Positions 7,095 through 9,885 of a stretch of DNA of 9,885 nucleotides are shown here, piece after piece. A model generated the notes under the pieces. That model was not told the origin of the DNA, did not search any database, and saw nothing but the letters and a program-made list of their open reading frames with translations. How positions within the stretch are numbered: the first letter of the stretch is position 1; each line of letters begins with the position of its first letter. The stretch comes from Clostridia bacterium (GTDB lineage: Bacteria; Bacillota_A; Clostridia; Oscillospirales; CAG-272): the NCBI GenBank assembly GCA_017407885.1, contig JAFQVU010000208.1:1-9885 (forward strand), written 5' to 3'. The translations under genes were made by a program, and so were the position numbers.

Positions 7095-7682
7095 TTATTT
7101 TCCGTCAACGACACGAATACCCTTCTCGGTGGCAATAAAATCAACCGAGAGATCAAAGCGTCCGCGCGGCAGTGAATCGATTATATAGTCACTGTAGATC
7201 ATACCGACCTTTGATCCGATGTATGAGCTTAAATAGCGATCATAATATCCCTTCCCATACCCAAGACGGAAGCCACGCTTGTCATATACAAGCGCGGGGA
7301 CGATACATGCGGAAGGTGCAGTTGAATTACGGTCATACACGGGAAGATCCGCTGTAGGTTCAAGAAGTCCGTATGTGCCCTTTTTCAGTTGGTCAAGTGA
7401 GGTTATATAGTGATATTCCATATCATGCGTTTCCGGTATGCACCGTGGGAACGCAACCTTTTTGCCATCGGCAAGCGCCTTCTCCGCAATTGGGAATATA
7501 TTTACCTCATCGGATTTAGGAGCGTACATGAGCAGTACCGAGGCATATCTATAGGTAGCAAGCGACGTGAAGATACTGCAAATTTTTTCATCCATGCTTA
7601 CCTTTATATCCGCTGGGATAGCGGCTCGAAGTGCCTTGTACTTTTCACGTATATCGTTTTTTCTTTTTCTGATCTCGTACAT
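7095..7682 (-). CDS. fau: 5-formyltetrahydrofolate cyclo-ligase
   Basis: Cytoplasmic enzyme that converts 5-formyl-THF plus ATP to 5,10-methenyl-THF, returning the stable 5-formyl form to the active one-carbon pool. The 195 residues match the family's usual length. It has a basic N-terminal helix (IRKRKNDIREKYKALR, 4-19), YAPKSDEVN (53-61), VAFPRC (76-81) and the hallmark GFRLGYGKGYYDRYL (137-151) of the nucleotide-binding loop, then a C-terminal VDFIATEKGIRV (180-191). The usual HD before this last motif is FD here (176-177). The start at ATG 7682 has a GAGGG site with about 6-nt spacing. It lies 14 bp after the DJ-1 stop and 17 bp before the CPBP start, so all three are one transcript. Confidence 0.95.
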   Translation of the reverse strand: MYEIRKRKNDIREKYKALRAAIPADIKVSMDEKICSIFTSLATYRYASVLLMYAPKSDEVNIFPIAEKALADGKKVAFPRCIPETHDMEYHYITSLDQLKKGTYGLLEPTADLPVYDRNSTAPSACIVPALVYDKRGFRLGYGKGYYDRYLSSYIGSKVGMIYSDYIIDSLPRGRFDLSVDFIATEKGIRVVDGK

Positions 7683-7696
7683 TTACGCCCTCACAG

Positions 7697-8245
7697 TCAG
7701 GCTTGAACAGCCGCACGAAGCTGGCATGCCATATCGTCCGAGACCAGCGCGCTCACGAGTGCAAGACCGAATTCAAGCGCGACGCCCATTCCCTTGCCTG
7801 TAATGTATTTGCCGTCAGTAACAACGGATTTTTCCGATATCTTTGCACCGTGAAGCTTGTCTTCAAATCCGGGATAGCATATAGCTTCCTTTCCGACAAG
7901 CAGATCGCGCTCGCCGAGAATGAGAGGTGCGGCGCAGATAGCGGCAAGATATTTATTATTTTCCACTGCGTAGGTAACAAAACGGTTTACAACCTCATCA
8001 GCCTGAAGATTGAGACTTCCCGGCATACCGCCCGGAAGAATGACCATGTCAGCAGGATTTTTTGCAAGCATTTTTTCCGCCTCGTAGGTAGTGATATCTG
8101 CAATCACCTCAACACCGTGTGAGCCGCGGATAACCTTACCGCCGACACCGACGGTAGAAACCTTAACGCCTGCACGTCTGAGAAGATCAAGCGGACAGAG
8201 CGCCTCAACTTCTTCAAATCCCTCAGCAAGAAACATATAAACCAT
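7697..8245 (-). CDS. DJ-1/PfpI family protein (ThiJ/YajL type)
   Basis: Protein of 182 residues, the usual length for DJ-1 single-domain members. Family features: MVYMFLAEGFEEVEA at the N-terminus with the conserved acidic residue near Glu12, VILPGGMPGS (68-77), and the nucleophile elbow AAICAAPLILG (101-111) with Cys104 as the reactive cysteine, followed by YPGFED (124-129) and TGKGMGVALEFG (149-160). Members of this branch are linked to oxidative stress and to repair or detoxification of glyoxal-type adducts; the exact substrate cannot be told from sequence. The start has a strong GGGAGGT site five bases before ATG 8245. The stop is 14 bp from the cyclo-ligase start, so the two are coupled. 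Confidence 0.93.
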   Translation of the reverse strand: MVYMFLAEGFEEVEALCPLDLLRRAGVKVSTVGVGGKVIRGSHGVEVIADITTYEAEKMLAKNPADMVILPGGMPGSLNLQADEVVNRFVTYAVENNKYLAAICAAPLILGERDLLVGKEAICYPGFEDKLHGAKISEKSVVTDGKYITGKGMGVALEFGLALVSALVSDDMACQLRAAVQA

Positions 8246-8278
8246 TTTGTACCTCCCAAATCAATATAGTTACTCGAA

Positions 8279-8298
8279 ATCCGATGACATAGTCGGAT
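8279..8298 (-). terminator. Small hairpin after tmk, weak terminator candidate
   Basis: ATCCGA (8279-8284) pairs with TCGGAT (8293-8298) around an 8-nt loop, in the 67-bp gap between the thymidylate kinase stop and the DJ-1 start. The stem is short and the minus-strand sequence after it (TTTCGAG) is a poor U-tract, so termination would be leaky at most. Confidence 0.25.
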
Positions 8299-8312
8299 GT
8301 ATATTTAAAATC

Positions 8313-8990
8313 TTACAGTATTATTCCCGTTTTTTTCACAACAGCATCGACAATATCTTTAAAAATGTCAGCTCTCGGGCGGATACCGTCAGCATCGTAG
8401 CATTTTATCTTTGTCCAACCGAGCTTATCGGAAGCAAACTGTGCCGCCTCATAGCTGCGGCGCATAAAGTCCGCATCTTTCTCATGAATATCCTTTTTGC
8501 GTCCCGTCTTATCGGAGCGGCTGTTCACAAGTGCCGCAGAATGTTCGGGAAGAAGTTCAAGATAAATAACAAGATCAGGAGTCGGAAGACCGAGCTTTAT
8601 AAACTCAAAATCCCACAGCCAATCAAGGAATGCATCCCAATCTTCGCGAGGCATTTTTGAAAGCTGATGCACAGCGTTCGCCGATGTATAGCGGTTTGCG
8701 ACTATTATCTTATCAAGCGAATCGTAATCGCGCTTCCAGTCGCTCTTATATGATGCATAGCGGTCACACGCAAAGAATGTAGAAGCGGCGTATGCATTAG
8801 TATCGGACGGACGGCTTCCGAGCTTACCGTCAAGGTACATACGCACAAGCGCTGATGACTCTGATTCATACATCGGAAAGCTGAGATATCTAACTGCGTA
8901 GTCGTTGATTTTCAGTGTGCTTACGAGCATGTTCGACTGCGTTTCCTTACCGGATCCGTCAAGCCCGTCTATTGCAATAAATGTGGACAT
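8313..8990 (-). CDS. tmk: Thymidylate kinase (dTMP kinase)
   Basis: Phosphorylates dTMP to dTDP with ATP, an essential step of dTTP synthesis in the cytoplasm. The 225 residues carry an N-terminal P-loop IDGLDGSGKETQ (7-18), FFACDRYASY (72-81) with the nucleotide-binding DR, VANRYTSANAVHQ (97-109) at the family's DRY[T/S]S position, and an arginine/lysine-rich LID-type stretch SRSDKTGRKKDIHEKD (157-172). The NRY in place of the usual DRY is a departure from the commonest motif. The GKET loop differs from the more usual GKTT/GKST and suggests a diverged clostridial branch; another deoxynucleoside monophosphate kinase cannot be fully excluded. The start at ATG 8990 has AAAGGA with 8-nt spacing. 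It follows ftsK by 73 bp and precedes DJ-1 by 67 bp. Confidence 0.88.
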   Translation of the reverse strand: MSTFIAIDGLDGSGKETQSNMLVSTLKINDYAVRYLSFPMYESESSALVRMYLDGKLGSRPSDTNAYAASTFFACDRYASYKSDWKRDYDSLDKIIVANRYTSANAVHQLSKMPREDWDAFLDWLWDFEFIKLGLPTPDLVIYLELLPEHSAALVNSRSDKTGRKKDIHEKDADFMRRSYEAAQFASDKLGWTKIKCYDADGIRPRADIFKDIVDAVVKKTGIIL

Positions 8991-9021
8991 TTAGGATTTC
9001 CTTTCCTTGGATTTTGACGAA

Positions 9022-9039
9022 GAACAAAAGTATTTGTTC
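9022..9039 (-). other. Small inverted repeat between ftsK and tmk
   Basis: GAACAAA (9022-9028) and TTTGTTC (9033-9039) form a perfect 7-bp stem with a 4-nt loop in the 73-bp ftsK-tmk gap. It has only two G-C pairs and no T-tract on the minus strand, so it is unlikely to terminate well. No convincing promoter is visible in this gap, and readthrough from ftsK into tmk is likely. Confidence 0.3.
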
Positions 9040-9063
9040 CCATTTCAAAAGATTCTGCGAAAA

Positions 9064-9885
9064 TTATTCTCCGCGGCGAAGCTCCATTTCCATATATTCC
9101 TGCTTTGAGATAAGTACCTCACGAGGCTTTTGTCCCTGCGGCGGACTGACAATTCCCATCTGCTCCATCGCATCAATGAGCTTTGCCGCACGTCCGTATC
9201 CGAGCTGGAGACGGCGCTGTATAAGCGAGGTCGATATCTTGCCCGATTCAACGGCAAGCTGTATAGCCGGCTTGAGCATAGGATCGCCGTCATTGGCTTC
9301 CTCATCGCCGTCACCGAGCACAGTGGATTTCTTATTGCCGCAAAGCTGTGCCTCACGCTCAATAGTATCCATAACCGACTGGTCGTATTCTTTAGTACCG
9401 TAATTGTTCTTGATAAACGCAGTAACCTCTTCGACCTCATCATCCGAAACAAAGCATCCCTGAACGCGCATCGGCTTTAAACTACCGATAGGCGCATAGA
9501 GCATGTCGCCTCGTCCGATCAGTTTTTCCGCGCCGACAGTATCAATTATAGTACGCGAGTCAACCTGATTTGCGGTTGTAAATGCAATTCTCGACGGCAC
9601 ATTCGCCTTGATAAGACCGGTAACTACGTCAACAGAAGGACGCTGTGTGCCGATAACAAGATGCATACCTGCGGCACGTGCCTTCTGCGCGATACGGCAG
9701 ATTGCTTCCTCGACATCATCACGCGCCATCATCATAAGATCGGCAAGCTCGTCGATTATAATAACGATCTGCGGCAGCTTTTCCGCATCGGGATCGTTCG
9801 CTATAGACTGATTGTATCCTTTGATATTACGCACGCCCGCGCCCTCGATAAGCTCGTAACGGCGCTCCATTTCGGTAACCGCCCA
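9064..9885 (-). CDS. ftsK: DNA translocase FtsK/SpoIIIE, C-terminal part (5' end outside window)
   Basis: The last 273 residues of a DNA-pumping motor ATPase that clears chromosomes from the division septum. The frame is open through the window edge (WAVTEMERRYEL), so the ATG at 9870 is internal and the N-terminal membrane domain and Walker A lie outside. Visible parts: the Walker B segment IVIIIDELADLMMMAR, TQRPSVDVVTGLIKANVPSR, the sensor-like TANQVDSRTIIDTVGAEKL and GRGDMLY of the beta RecA-like domain. After an acidic linker (LGDGDEEANDGDP) comes the C-terminal gamma winged-helix domain (AIQLAVESGKISTSLIQRRL, then GYGRAAKLIDAMEQMGIV), which reads polar DNA motifs to set direction. It is the first gene of the minus-strand series. 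FtsK and SpoIIIE cannot be separated from this part alone. Confidence 0.95.
   Translation of the reverse strand, partial: WAVTEMERRYELIEGAGVRNIKGYNQSIANDPDAEKLPQIVIIIDELADLMMMARDDVEEAICRIAQKARAAGMHLVIGTQRPSVDVVTGLIKANVPSRIAFTTANQVDSRTIIDTVGAEKLIGRGDMLYAPIGSLKPMRVQGCFVSDDEVEEVTAFIKNNYGTKEYDQSVMDTIEREAQLCGNKKSTVLGDGDEEANDGDPMLKPAIQLAVESGKISTSLIQRRLQLGYGRAAKLIDAMEQMGIVSPPQGQKPREVLISKQEYMEMELRRGE

Noticed and set aside
9045..9452. 135-codon minus-strand frame overlapping ftsK in another frame
   Set aside because: It is an Arg/Ser-rich out-of-frame reading of the FtsK gamma domain, which is unmistakably coding in its own frame.
1..9885. Defence island, prophage, insertion sequence or CRISPR array
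   Set aside because: No transposase, integrase, nuclease, direct-repeat array or terminal inverted repeats were seen on either strand; nearly all sequence is explained by the listed genes.

Overview
The window looks like a chromosomal segment of a low-to-mid GC member of the Clostridia (Firmicutes), probably an uncultured gut-type lineage. The reasons are the strong AGGAGG-type ribosome binding sites, closely packed co-directional genes, and an actinobacterial/clostridial-type glutamine-dependent NadE beside FtsK, MltG, a CPBP protein and a GKET-type thymidylate kinase. The taxonomic call is inference; there is no rRNA or other marker here.

Layout. Left (1-2042, + strand): two tandem paralogous TIM-barrel proteins resembling family 20 glycoside hydrolases, the first cut by the window edge. 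They end at a strong hairpin terminator (2062-2108). Next comes a 278-bp gap that carries a minus-strand open frame with coding-like composition (2108-2308), probably the tail of a decayed gene, and a second perfect terminator hairpin (2260-2297). Right (2321-9885, all - strand, so read from right to left): ftsK (its 5' part lies outside the window), thymidylate kinase, a DJ-1/PfpI protein, 5-formyltetrahydrofolate cyclo-ligase, a CPBP-type membrane protein, mltG, and nadE last.

How the genes fit together. The minus-strand cluster is a housekeeping string: chromosome translocation (FtsK), dTTP supply (Tmk), protein or metabolite repair (DJ-1), folate one-carbon supply (cyclo-ligase), peptidoglycan strand release (MltG) and NAD synthesis (NadE). 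The DJ-1, cyclo-ligase and CPBP genes are 14-17 bp apart and almost certainly co-transcribed. mltG has its own good extended -10 promoter inside the end of the CPBP gene. nadE lies behind a GC-rich hairpin and an unusual leader dyad.

I found no clear new multi-gene system, mobile element, CRISPR array or RNA gene. The most notable signal is that several enzyme-family proteins lack key catalytic residues. NadE has Ala exactly where the glutaminase nucleophile Cys should be, while the rest of the enzyme looks intact. The CPBP protein lacks the motif-2 His. The first GH20-like paralog has Asn-Asp where GH20 enzymes have Asp-Glu and has lost several cleft-type tryptophans.
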